A DNA stretch of 64,000 bases from Ligustrum vulgare (GCA_963555705.1 OY743189.1:2125501-2189500); one strand, 5' to 3'; numbered from the stretch's first letter, positions 11,291 through 21,283 are shown. Notes: generated by a model from the sequence alone, not told the origin. A program made the numbers and translations.

Positions 11291-11842
11291 ATGGATATCA
11301 TTCTTTCTAACATTCGCAAGTATTATTCCAGTCTTCCTATGAATGATCTGAGAAAGATCTATAAAATAAGGCTCGAAAGATTGAGGTTGCTAATGGCTCA
11401 TGATATTCCAGAAGATGTTCGCTGGTTGATAGAAGCAAAGGTTCGACTATCTGGTGAATTACCATCAACATTTCCAAAACATATGCCTGGTTTAGGCAAA
11501 AGCACGTTCGCAAAGAAACGAAGAGCAAAAAGACTGGGTGGTTGCTACAAATGTGCTCGTTGGAACTGTAATACACGTTGCAAATCAGTAGGATATTCTT
11601 CTACTAATCGGGATGATAAAATCGAATTCATAAAGGGTGGACTGAGTAAGGAGTCTTTGGATGATATTCGACTGACTCTTGAGACGCACCCAAGTGGTTA
11701 TGTACAACGTGAACTTCTCTCCTTATACGCTCAGTTTAACGAGGACAAAAATCGTTATAGTCTCCAAAATATAATATCGAAAGATCCTGTTTGCCAGTCT
11801 GTTTTACAAAATGAGGCTTCTGGCAGTTCAGCAATGATATAA
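11291..11842 (+). CDS. Carlavirus-NABP-like basic cysteine-rich protein
   Basis: The intact frame encodes 183 residues. The open frame runs on upstream, but the first ATG is at 11291. Seen: an N-terminal charged, probably helical part (1-60), a glycine-containing hinge (66-71), a basic cluster KKRRAKR (75-81), then cysteines at 85, 88, 93 and 97 (CX2CX4CX3C), and a DKIEFIKGG phrase (109-117). A C-terminal extension of about 65 residues has no recognised domain. The order basic cluster, CxxC finger, then a short FI..G phrase is that of the cysteine-rich nucleic-acid-binding proteins of carlaviruses and relatives (Betaflexiviridae). In those viruses they bind nucleic acid and act as silencing suppressors or transcriptional regulators. 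The extension is longer than in the viral proteins. By inference this is a captured viral or virus-like gene. It is not a retroviral CCHC knuckle. It lies antisense to its carrier and 322 bases before the LOG-like gene. Confidence 0.65.
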   Translation: MDIILSNIRKYYSSLPMNDLRKIYKIRLERLRLLMAHDIPEDVRWLIEAKVRLSGELPSTFPKHMPGLGKSTFAKKRRAKRLGGCYKCARWNCNTRCKSVGYSSTNRDDKIEFIKGGLSKESLDDIRLTLETHPSGYVQRELLSLYAQFNEDKNRYSLQNIISKDPVCQSVLQNEASGSSAMI

Positions 11843-11888
11843 GGTAAATCTTTTTAAAATATTTTGCTGCTTTCTTTCACGCGTTTTG

Positions 11889-11894
11889 GAAATA
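11889..11894 (+). terminator. Poly(A) signal candidate after cargo gene 1
   Basis: AATAAA occurs about 47 bases past the stop codon, with another AATAAA near 11934. This is the expected distance for a separate mRNA. Confidence 0.4.
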
Positions 11895-12049
11895 AAATAT
11901 ATATTTCTTTTCTCGAGGTTTGATAAAGCTGGAAATAAATATTAAATCGCCGAAAGGTGACAGCCTCGATACGATAAAAATATCCAAAAGTGGGCTGATT
12001 TTGTCAAAAGTAAATCTTTACTTTTTCAGAATCAATCAAAAACAGTAAA

Positions 12050-12076
12050 TTTTTTTTTTTTTTTTTTTTTTTTTTT
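12050..12076. repeat. T27 homopolymer
   Basis: A run of 27 T lies just before the TATA-like box of the LOG-like gene. It could be a nucleosome-excluding promoter element, or the reverse-strand trace of a poly(A) tail. Confidence 0.8.
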
Positions 12077-12080
12077 CCGG

Positions 12081-12090
12081 CTTTAAATAG
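12081..12090 (+). promoter_or_regulatory. TATA-like box of the LOG-like gene
   Basis: GGCTTTAAATAGCC (12079-12092) contains TTTAAATAG and lies about 75 bases before the ATG. This fits a normal plant leader of about 45 bases. Confidence 0.55.
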
Positions 12091-12164
12091 CCAAACATAT
12101 TTCATAGTTCAGGCATCCCAAAATCACATCTTCTTCGTAAGTTTTCCCTTCTTTACTATCAAAG

Positions 12165-12818
12165 ATGGAAGCACCAAAACTTCGACAGATCAAAACTATT
12201 TGTGTATTTTGTGGATCAAAAGTAGGGAAAGGCTTCGGTTATCTAGAAGCGGCTGTAGATCTTGGAAAGAAACTGGGGGAAAAAGGTATCACTCTTGTGT
12301 ATGGGGGTGGTAGCAGTGGTCTAATGGGTTGTGTTTCCCAATCTGCTCTTGCAGAGAAATCAAAAGTAATCGGTGTTATACCTGTCCCTTTGGTAGATGT
12401 TGCAGGCAAAACACGAGGGCATGAAGTTCAAACTTTATCCATCCATGAACGCATAACTTGTATGCTATATGGTTCTGATGCCTTTATAGCCCTGCCCGGA
12501 GGTTTTGGTACCTTAGAAGAAATTTTTAACATTACCTCGTGGGCTCAACTAGATCTCCATACTAAGCCTATTGGGCTTCTGAATGTTAACAATTTCTTTG
12601 ATGGTTTGTTAACCTTTCTTGATTATGCTGTGGAACAGGGATTCATCTCTCCATTTTCCAGAAGGCTTCTTATTTCTGCTCCTACTATTGATGAACTACT
12701 GGATAAGCTGCAGTCATATATCTCAATACAAGATCCAGCAGGAGTTAAAATAGATTGGTCGCAAGGAAGGGGGATCAAGCGAAAATGGAGTCCGGTTAAT
12801 GTAAATTTAACTCTTTGA
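12165..12818 (+). CDS. LOG: LOG-family cytokinin riboside 5'-monophosphate phosphoribohydrolase
   Basis: The uninterrupted frame encodes 217 residues, the usual length for plant LOG proteins, starting at the first ATG after the TATA box. The family converts cytokinin riboside monophosphates to active free bases in the cytosol. Seen: an N-terminal VFCGS strand-loop (14-18), the nucleotide-fold YGGGSSGLMG (46-55), a GVIP strand (70-73), an arginine in HER (96) at the catalytic arginine position, and PGGFGTLEE (111-119) with the catalytic glutamate. SWAQL and KPIGLLN follow. Host LOGs normally have a lysine right after the catalytic arginine; here it is isoleucine. The C-terminus (DWSQG, a KRK cluster, VNVNLTL) resembles a divergent plant LOG-like clade more than canonical LOG1-8. 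There are no introns, although host LOG genes usually have several. This suggests capture through RNA. It lies inside an LTR element, antisense to it, and looks functional. Confidence 0.9.
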   Translation: MEAPKLRQIKTICVFCGSKVGKGFGYLEAAVDLGKKLGEKGITLVYGGGSSGLMGCVSQSALAEKSKVIGVIPVPLVDVAGKTRGHEVQTLSIHERITCMLYGSDAFIALPGGFGTLEEIFNITSWAQLDLHTKPIGLLNVNNFFDGLLTFLDYAVEQGFISPFSRRLLISAPTIDELLDKLQSYISIQDPAGVKIDWSQGRGIKRKWSPVNVNLTL

Positions 12819-12828
12819 ATCTTAGAAT

Positions 12829-13041
12829 AGGTGGGGGTAGAGTACGGAGTATTCTCACTCTCGAGACACCCCTCCATTTACTAGGATTTCCTTAATGTTT
12901 AAATCTTGTGTGTACTTCAAAGATTCCAGGTGGTAGATTACGGAGTATTCTTACTCTCGAAACACACCTCTTTGAAGGTTTTCTCTTTATATCCTCAAAA
13001 GATCAGAGGTGGTAGGATACGGCTACTCCGGAAACACATCT
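12829..13041 (+). repeat. Three related stem-loops in the LOG 3' UTR
   Basis: Copies at 12829-12873, 12928-12969 and 13007-13041 share AGGTGG, TACGG and ACAC. The first two also share GGAGTATTC and CTCGA. The second pairs AGGTG with CACCT at its base and GAGTA with TACTC at its top. The third is shorter. Spacing is about 99 and 79 bases. A structural role in RNA export, stability or translation is inferred, not shown. Confidence 0.7.
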
Positions 13042-13141
13042 CTCATTCTGAGGATCTTTCCATGCTTTTCTCTTATGCTTTCGTGTGTTTCATGTATTTC
13101 CTTTCCAGTGTGACTCTTGTGTGTTCTCCTTATGAGAAAAT

Positions 13142-13147
13142 AATAAA
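13142..13147 (+). terminator. Poly(A) signal candidate of the LOG-like gene
   Basis: AATAAA, about 325 bases past the stop and after all three stem-loops. T/G-rich sequence follows. Confidence 0.45.
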
Positions 13148-13189
13148 ATCTCTGCTATCATCTACTAAATCTCGTTTGTGATGTAAATG

Positions 13190-14001
13190 ATCTTGCATGT
13201 CTAACCTTAATTCCTTTAGTGGATGCTTATCATATTATGCTCTTAATTCCAATTGATAAAATTCTGAACAGAGTCTCCCTTGTAATTTGGACTTATCCAA
13301 ACCATAAGCATACTTCATAACTCACAATAATAAATAACTCCACATTTGATCACAACGATCTAAAAATATTGAAAATGATTCCAACACTTCAATATCATCA
13401 AAATATCTCATAATTCAATTCATAATTCCTCAACATAGAAATTTCAAATCATATTTTTCAATATCACAATATTACTTCCTTCCATACCTTAATTGGCTCA
13501 AAAGTTACTCATACTTATAAATATATGCCATAAATCATATTCCCAAAATTTATTCACAAAGCCAAACTTCATAATAAATTTCTCTTCAACATAGAGGCAT
13601 AATAAATTAACTCAACATAATATCCATTACTTAATTCTCAATAAAATCATATTATTCCCATTATGCTCAACACTCGTTTTCTTTAAAAAAAATTTCTCAT
13701 AATCATACATTAAAGCATATAAGTTATGACAAAGCATAACAACATCATTATTTTCGAAGAAATACATTCTTATTTCTCATAAATCATAAGTATCCGAAAT
13801 ACTCTTCATTCTTTCTCATAAATTAGTAAAATGAGTATTCGAAATACTGAAATAACTTTAAACATCATAAACTTCTTTACCTCGGAGTTGGTGGAACGAA
13901 TGATGGCAGTGGCAATCTTCATCAATAAAAATCTTAAAATGGAAAATATTTCTTGAAAATTCTTTTTGAAAATTTTTTCCAGTCTACAGAAACGCAGACT
14001 A
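13190..14001. other. AT-rich non-coding interior of the LARD
   Basis: Strongly A/T-rich with many 'cataat/tcataa' words and no reading frame. On the minus strand it would be the untranslated leader after the primer site. Confidence 0.5.
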
Positions 14002-14013
14002 GCTCTGATACAA
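14002..14013 (-). other. Primer-binding site (minus strand), iMet-tRNA type
   Basis: The plus strand reads GCTCTGATACAA, which is the complement of TTGTATCAGAGC. It differs at one base from the plant iMet site TGGTATCAGAGC and lies three bases from the LTR. Confidence 0.7.
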
Positions 14014-14016
14014 ACT

Positions 14017-17000
14017 TGTAGCGCCCCGAGTTCCGTATACCCGATTCACTACGTCATTTTCTGTCTAAATTTTTCGAATAATATTTTTGCGGAAGAAATA
14101 ATTGAAATTCATTTTTGGCAACATTAAATAAACTGTAATGGCCGCTAAAATTGAAAACATTTATGAAACCATTTGAAATAGTAAATCGAACCATTAATAT
14201 TGTAAAGAAATTGCCAATATCATAATTTCTCAAATAAATGAACTTCTCTAAATTATTCGATTGTTTGGAAAATACGGAAATCATTAACGTCAAACTTTCA
14301 ACCGTTCAACGATTATTGCCACCATCATTCATCGCTCGCCACCGTCTCCGAAATCTGCAAAACTGTTAAAAAGTAGGGTGAGTATTTCATGGGGGAAATA
14401 CTCAGTAGACTCATCGCATATTAATTTAATTTATAAGATGATTAAACACATAAATCCCGGCTCTTTATAAAACGGGCATTGATAGAGCTTCTTTATAAAA
14501 CTGTTCTTGATAAAACTCATATTGTGCATTACAGCACGGGACATATTTTGCAAATCATAGGCTCTTTGAAAACAGCTCTTTGAAAACCATATACTTATAA
14601 AAATATTTTAATTATGCCAAGCATAATTTCTTTTGAAAGCATAACATAAGATATGATTGAAATCCTCATAAACATAAATAGACACAAGAACTTTACCGAA
14701 CTTAGGTGGCAAGAATTCTTATGCAGTAAAATCATAATAACAGTAAGTTTTCATCATAACATAGGATAAGATCGAAATCCTCATAAATATAAGAATTTTA
14801 CCAAACTTAGGTGGCAAGAATTCTTATGTAGTAAGTATACCAAGCATAATTTTCTGAAATTCATAGGGATCAATTGCATCATAACATAAGATAGGATCGA
14901 AATCCTCATAAACATATGCGACAGGAATTTTACCGAACTTAGGTGGTAAATCCTCATAAACATATGGAAAGATAGGAATTTTACCGAACTTCGTGGCAAA
15001 TCCTCATAAACATAGGAGACACAAGAATGTTACCGAACTTAGGTGGCAAGAATTCTTATGTGTAGCGCTACTAAAACTCCGGTCCCCTTAACATATCATA
15101 ACTTATCATATGGGACCCAAAACAATCTTGGTAGATTGATTTCATAGCAATGATCCAAAAAAACATTTTCGTGAAGCATAGGGTATACTTACTTTTCGTA
15201 AAAACATAAAGTATATTTTCTTTTCATAAAAACATACTTACTTTTCATAACAACATAAGGTATATTTACCTTTCATAAAAACATACTTGTTTTTCTTAAA
15301 AATTGACTTTCACAAGTCACATGACATCCATATGAAATCATAATTTAAATTAATTAATAAGTGCGAGTCTACCTCAAATCCGACGAGTGCAAAGTTGAGC
15401 TGGAATGACTTCAATTTCTTTAAATTCTCCGTACGCTTCGTCTTAGCCAATAAGTCACTTTAGTATATCGAATATATAGTTCAAAATGATAAATTATAAT
15501 TTGAGGACTAAAATTGATGTTTTGAAAGTTGAGGGACTAAAATGAATACTTTTGAAAGTTCAGGGACTAAAATAGATATTTTGAAAGTTAAGGGACTAAA
15601 ATGAATACTTTTAAAACTTGGGCTTAAAAGTAAATCAGCAGGTACTGAAATAAAAGAGTTTAAAGTTAAAGGGCTGAAGTAAATCATTTTAAAGCTTTGA
15701 GGCTGAAATGGATGAGTTTAAAACAGTAGGGACTGAATTAAAACAATTTAAAACATCAGGGACTGATTAAAACTCATTTAAAACTTAAGGGCTGAAATTG
15801 ATAAGTTTTTAAAACTGAAGGACTGATTTGAAACAATTAAAAACGTTAGGGACTGATTTGCAAATTCTGGAAATAAATAATATATCATTCAGATCTTTTC
15901 TCTCTCTCATAACTCACTCACTCTCTCACGATCTCTCTCTCGCGCGATTTCAGCAGCGACAGGCGAGAGAGAAAGGCGATCGGTGGAAATTCTTTGGAAT
16001 CAACGGTGCTATAGCCGGCAGTTCGCTTGCGCAGGAGGTGGCCAACGACGAGGCTCCGCTAGGCTAGGTTTTGGTGGAGTTTAGGTGCGATTTGGGGCTG
16101 AAATCCGAGATTTTAGGTCGGGGTTTTTCCGGCGAAAATCCGGCATTTGAGGTAGGTGGTTATCTGGTTACTCTGTTTCTTGGGTTTGGGTTGATTTGGT
16201 GATGGCTATCCGGTGGTGTTGATTGATGATGATGATTGTTTGATTTGGAGATTAAAATGGTGAGCGGAGGTTCGATTCTTGGTCGACCTCTGAAGTGAGG
16301 CAGTGGACTTGGATATTACGGATTCAGAAATGGTGGTGGGTGGAAAAGTGTGGTTGTGGCTGAGTGGTGATCGATCTTGATGATGATGATGGGGTTGCTG
16401 GAAGAAACTGCAAGATTGGTTGAAGATGTCGATGAATTGTGTGTTTGAATATGGTGATGATAGTGCCGGTTGGCAGGGGTTCTTAGGTAATTGGCTGATG
16501 GTGAGTTTGGGATTACTGGAAGTGGTGAGGGCTGTTCTTGATTCGGTGGCTTAGAATTCAAATTGAGTAGAGGCAGTTTGGGTGGATGGTGACCGTGACT
16601 GAAGGCAGTGTTGTGAAGTAGGCAGTTTGGCGTCATGGCTATGGTTCAGCAGTGGACTAGGGAATTATGGGATACGGTGCTTGAAATGTTGTGAGGAATT
16701 AGTGGTGATGATCATGCAGAGAGTTGAGATTTGCAGGCGTGCTGGGAATTGAAAATGACAAAGAAGGCTGGTGGTTAGACTGATGATTCTAAACATGAAG
16801 GTGGGATGAAGGTATCTTTAAAGGAGAAAAGAAAGGAAAAGAAGAAGATTAATGGAGAATAAAAATCATTATGTTTAGTAGACACATGGGGTAGGATTGA
16901 ATTGTGATAGCTTTGATTAATTGGTAGTGGTGTTCTTTGTTAGGTATAATAATAATAATGATGATAGTTTGTATGTGCAGGACGGAAGAATGCAAATTGA

Positions 17001-17433
17001 GTTTGATGAAGAACATATAAAATTAGAGGAAGAGATGTAGATAGTTAGGTATTAAGAAAAGTGGGAAAACATGGGGAATAATTAGTTGGTTTGTTGATGA
17101 TGATGTTTTTGGACTGAAAATACATTTGAGAATAAATAGATTTTGAGATAAAATCGAATTACGTATTTGGACTTAAAATAATTTGAATAAGGAAAATTGA
17201 GATATTTTAATAAATTTGGAATTCAAAATGATTTTGAAAATAATACTTTGAATAAATAACATAATTTTAGAAATTCGAATTTTAATTTAAAATCGAACAA
17301 ATTCGATATTTCTTGACTTGGCTAGACGAATTCGTCGCGGCGTTAATTTCAAAATAATAAATGAAATAGTAGCGACACAATTTTCTAAATATTAAAATAA
17401 TTATTTATTGCATAAAAATTCTGGGTCGCTATA
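14017..17433 (-). repeat. 5' LTR (minus orientation) of the LARD
   Basis: Same length as 7289-10705 and almost identical, including all three tandem arrays. On the minus strand it starts TATAGCGACCC, with TA in place of the usual TG, and ends GGGGCGCTACA. Confidence 0.92.
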
Positions 17434-17438
17434 GGTTA

Positions 17439-17698
17439 AACCTCTTTGATCTTGTTATCTTCTTGGAATTTAATCAACTTTGCTTGAGTATTGTTATTCT
17501 TGTGTTGTTTATTTCCCCCACCTTGGAATTTGTTTAAGTGACCCCCATTGGGCTAGGGTTTGTTAATCCTTGAATTTTGGGTTAGAATTAAACTTGGGTT
17601 AAGGTGTTTATCCATTTATTTACCACTTTAGCTTTCTTGGGTTGGTATTAAAATTGTTGTGGAAATTTTCGGTCAACGCACCTAAGGGGTTCGCATCA
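17439..17698 (+). repeat. 5' LTR of outer Gypsy element, second part
   Basis: It continues the LTR interrupted at 7288 and matches 21892-22151. It ends GTTCGCATCA next to the primer site. Confidence 0.88.
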
Positions 17699-17700
17699 TT

Positions 17701-17712
17701 TGATATCAGAGC
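17701..17712 (+). other. Primer-binding site of the outer Gypsy element
   Basis: TGATATCAGAGC, one base different from the iMet-tRNA site TGGTATCAGAGC, two bases after the LTR end. Confidence 0.75.
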
Positions 17713-18527
17713 TTGACTCTAATTTGGTAAACCTATCTTTACTTTCTTGTTGTTGTTCTTGGCATTGTGGAAAAAAAAAACGAAAATTGAAAAAATTTGG
17801 GAAAAATTTCATATGCCCATGAGTAATTCTTGATTCCTAAATATTGGATGTATTGATTGTTGCATTATTGGGGATTTTCATTAACCAAACACTTACAAAA
17901 CCTACACTTTCCAAATTGTGTATCCAAAGTGTTTGATAAATTGTCCCAAAGAAAATACTCCATTCATGCCTTATTATCCAATGCCCATAACTTGTTAATT
18001 ACTTGGAGCTATCTAATTCCCATCATTGAGATTGTGTTATCAACTTTGTATCCCATATATTACTTGCTTCATACATTGGGTAATTGTTGATCATTCATTT
18101 CTTGTCACATTTGGGTTGTTGGGAATTTATCATATATCCACATTTTATCCATTCAAGGTCATTCAAAGATTGAGTACAAGGTGTTTGATAAATTGCCTCA
18201 TTCAAAATTTACACTCTTTGTGCTTATTGTTCTACATCCATGCCTTGTCTATTATTTGTGGTTTGTCAATCCCATTGCTAAATTGTGATTCCTAGCATCC
18301 TATCCCACATAAATATTGTTCATTTTGAGTTTAGCAAGCACATAAATTCTACTTGCTATTTGTGTCTACTTGTTCTAAATTCCTTCTTCCTTGTTGGTGA
18401 TTTCTTTAACTCCACAAGAATTATACTTTGTGGTTTAGTTGATTACCTTCCTTAGAAAACTTGAGAAAGGAGATTTTGAGTGGAAAAAGGCAAGAGTGGT
18501 GAGTTCAATAGAGGGTAAAAGCCAAAT
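17713..18527. other. Leader / untranslated interior of outer Gypsy element
   Basis: Short frames only (17857-18295) with no recognisable domain. The sequence is AT-rich. Some phrases recur within it ('agtgtttgataaattg' at 17930 and 18180), which hints at an old local duplication. Confidence 0.4.
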
Positions 18528-19682
18528 TTGAGCGAAACACGAGAGAAATATTTTCTTGTGAGAACACTTTCACACTTGCACATCATGTCCATTTTCAATT
18601 CTCAAACTCAAGATTTGAAGTACTTGTTGGAAAATCTTTCAACCACCATGGCTATACAAATGGAGAAAAGTGGGGGTGAGTTGGAAAATTTAGGGACAAG
18701 AGGGGAGAGTACATCAAATAGGGGAGATAAAGAAATGATGTGTAGTAGAAGAAGGGTGAGAGATAAATTTGGGAACATTGTGTATAGGGATGGAAGTGAA
18801 AAACAAAATGGGAGTTTGAATAGGAAAAGAAGAGATGGGTTAGAAGGTAGGAGAAATGGAGTTGATGAAAATATTAATAGTGCGAGAATGCAAAATTCAT
18901 TACTCCATAGAATGGGTAGAAGTGGAGAAGTGGAAGAAGATTGGAGAATGGGTAGAAGACGAAGAGAACGGGTAGATAGGAGTGGAGATGGGATGGATGA
19001 GAAGGTTGATATTGAGCAAATGAAGACTTCATCATTCCATAGGAGGGAAGGTAGTGAAAATAGAGAAGTAGTGAAGGAGATGAATGCTAGGCTACCAAAA
19101 TTTTTGGCCCATGATAATGAGAGGGAGAAGCATGGAGGAAGTATTTTCTACACTAGATGCCTTGTGAGGGATAGGGCATGTAGTCTCATTATAGATGGGG
19201 AGAGTGACATGAATTTGGTGAGTGCTAGTAGGGTGGAGAAATTGGGGTTACTGGTTATGAAGCATCCTAATCCCTATGTATTGCAAAGGTTGGGTGACGA
19301 TGGGGGAGTGAGAGTGAGTGAACAAGTTCTTCTTGCCTTCAACATTGGATCCTATTGTGACCAAGTGATATGTGATGTAGTTCCCATGCACACTACACAC
19401 ATAATTTTGGGGCGACCTTGGCAAAGTGATAGGAGTGTGACACATGACAAAAGGAAGAACCAGTGTAGCTTCCAAATGAATGGAAAAAGGGTTGTGATCC
19501 TATCTTTGAGTTTGGAGGAAGTTCATAAAGATCAAATGAAACTCAAGAAGGAGTGGAAGGAAGAAGAAGAGAAAAAGAAAGACAAGGAAAGTGAAAATGA
19601 AGAAAAAATGAAAATGAAAATTCAATTGAGAGAATTGAAGAAAATAAAAATGAGAGTAAGAAAGTTGGGACCACGTCCCTAG
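18528..19682 (+). pseudogene. Gag remnant plus retropepsin domain, Ty3/Gypsy
   Basis: The frame is open for 384 codons but not a full Gag. Residues 1-200 are charged, Arg/Glu/Gly-rich sequence with no zinc knuckle. The C-terminal half has the protease fold of plant Gypsy elements: FYTRCLV, then IIDGESDMNLVS (active-site region; relatives have DGGS here, so one glycine is replaced by glutamate), KLGL, KHPNPY, and ILGRPWQ(S)D. A Lys/Glu-rich linker ends it. The neighbour at 24603-26749 has the same order with a better-kept protease, so the two belong to related families. The frame stops shortly before the RNase H remnant, and the reverse transcriptase is missing, apparently deleted. It is probably non-functional as an enzyme. 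Confidence 0.7.
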
Positions 19683-19696
19683 AAAAAGGAGAGGCA

Positions 19697-20488
19697 ATGA
19701 GAGTTGGAGCCACGACTTCAGAAAAAGGAGAGGCGAGAGAAGCACCGAGAGTTGAGGTTACTACCTCAGAAAAAGGTAAGGGAGTGATGAGTGCCACAAA
19801 GAAAATTGAGGGGAGAGATCACACAAAAATGTTCCTTACTCTTGAATTTTCTAACAATGCCCTCCCTAACTTGGTTACTTCCTTGTTGCAGGAGATCGTA
19901 AGACCGACTTATCAAAGCAACCAAGAACTCAAAAGTCATGCCGAGTGGAAGAACTTTATGGAGATATTTTCCTACCACAGCAAATACGATCAAGGTAAAG
20001 AAAATGTGGTAACCGATGCAACATCTAGGAGGTACGCTCCTAACACTTCTTCGAGAGCAAGGTTATTATATTTGAAATACATCAAAGGATTGTATGAGAT
20101 TGATGTGGACTTGACAAATGAAATTTTGTCATGTGGAAATGTTGCATGTAATGAAGGTCCTTGGCATGATAAATTCCTCATTTGTAAATTCAAATTTTTA
20201 TGTGTGCCAAATTGTCTAAGTGTCAACTCATTTTGTATTGAGCATGTTAAGGGCATCCATGTTAATAATCCGAATTTGTTAAACATTTGTGAATCGTGCT
20301 ATGAACAATATTTTGATGAATTTTATGGGCATGATAACTATTTGTTTTGGAAAGTTGGATTGTTTGTTTTTAAATGTGCCATGCAAGAATTTCTAACGAG
20401 TGAGACACATGTTGGTTGTTTGATTGGGCACTTTGAAACCAAGGGGGCCATGGAAATATTTTGTGATCACTTTTATTGGCCTCATTAG
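19697..20488 (+). pseudogene. RNase H tail and integrase zinc-binding remnant
   Basis: The frame starts in a charged linker and then jumps to GKENVVTDATSRRYA, the end of the RNase H/connection region of plant Gypsy polyproteins (normally VADALSRR). A spacer with YIKGLYE follows, then CMQEFLTSETHVGCLIGHF with KGAMEIFCDHFYWPH. This is a degraded form of the integrase N-terminal HHCC finger region. The jump from protease linker to RNase H end implies a deletion of the whole reverse transcriptase. The frame ends at a stop just after WPH, where the finger normally continues. Confidence 0.65.
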
Positions 20489-20539
20489 AAAATTGGTGAT
20501 AAACATTTTTGCACTTGTGGTAAAGACCGAACGTTCAAA

Positions 20540-21283
20540 ATGGCTAAGTCTAAGTTTTTACCTCAAGTTTTATACACACATTTGCACGTTCTCAGTAAAC
20601 CTTGGATTAATCATTCTATGGAATTTGTGTTTGGTTTACTTAGACTAAAGAAAAGAAATGATGCTAATTTTGTCGATGTTAGTAGGGGTATTAAACTTTC
20701 ACATTTTACTACATGTCATGAAACCCGCATTGCTATCAACATGATGAATCTTTTCTTTGGGGGAGTGGTGCATTTGCATAAAAATGGTGCTCAATTTGTG
20801 GTTGTCAAATTTGCTTGCAATAAAAGTGTTTATCCTAGTAGCGAATTTTCTCCACTTAATGTTGTTTTTGGCCCTAGCCTACTAACTCTTTTGAGATTGA
20901 TGCACTTGTTTATTTATGGAGATGCTAGTTTAAGTGGGCATGAAAAGACAAATTTGGTTGAGCCCCTAATAGAGCAGGGTGAGCGTCAATTTAGGGCGCT
21001 TATTGAAAAATGTACTTCCAATCCGAACCAAGATCGAATGCGCTTTGTATTTGACCCGGGTGGTTGGATGTCGTTCATTTGGAGGAAGGAATATGTTCCC
21101 GATTTAATAAAATCCAAATTGCTGCTCTGCGGTGTTGGCACATCTCAAGCTTTTGACAACGCCTACAAATTGATTTTACACGGTGAGTATGAAATTTCAG
21201 TTACATTTATTGTGTCTGAATTTTCTATTTTTTATTGTAGGTGCCGATTCGTGGTCGAATCTCTTTCGAGATGGAGGAGATGA
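20540..21283 (+). pseudogene. Integrase core remnant, Ty3/Gypsy
   Basis: The frame follows the zinc-finger piece after a break of about 50 bases. Readable Gypsy integrase phrases are KPWINHSMEFVFGL (first catalytic Asp expected within this block, now Asn/Glu-like), NFVDVSRGIKLSHFTTCHET and NLFFGGVVHLH. The region that should hold the second and third acidic residues is shortened. The C-terminal part (LLCGVGTSQAFDNAYKLIL, about 21120-21177) has no clear family match. The catalytic triad is not complete, so this cannot be an active integrase. Confidence 0.6.

Larger units (their letters stand above)
7289..17433 (-). mobile_element. Young LARD-like Gypsy element with two antisense cargo genes
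   Basis: The element is 10,145 bp and flanked by the 5-base duplication GGTTA (7284-7288 and 17434-17438). Two direct LTRs of 3417 bp (7289-10705, 14017-17433) differ at about six positions by eye. Minus orientation follows from a decayed iMet-tRNA primer site on the minus strand beside the right LTR (GCTCTGATACAA on plus, 14002-14013). It also follows from a purine tract on the minus strand beside the left LTR (10706-10720), preceded by a 'tcgaggacgaaatt' phrase common at the 3' end of Tekay/Del-type chromoviruses. The interior is 3311 bp with no gag or pol, which is the pattern of a large retrotransposon derivative. It carries two intact plus-strand ORFs. It must have been moved by proteins supplied in trans. 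Confidence 0.92.

Noticed and set aside
11291..11842. Interpretation as a retroviral Gag zinc knuckle
   Set aside because: The cysteine spacing is CX2CX4CX3C without histidine, unlike the CCHC knuckle at 25652. There is no capsid-like domain before it.
12165..12818. LOG as a processed pseudogene
   Set aside because: The frame is complete with conserved motifs, its own TATA-like box and a poly(A) signal, and no adjoining poly(A) tail at the 3' end.
14002..14013. tRNA gene fragment
   Set aside because: Only the primer-site complement is present, with no cloverleaf. The same holds at 17701, 24262, 59827 and 62630.
10706..14016. Interpretation as an integrated complete RNA virus
   Set aside because: No replicase, movement or coat protein frames are present. 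Only one ORF resembles a viral protein.
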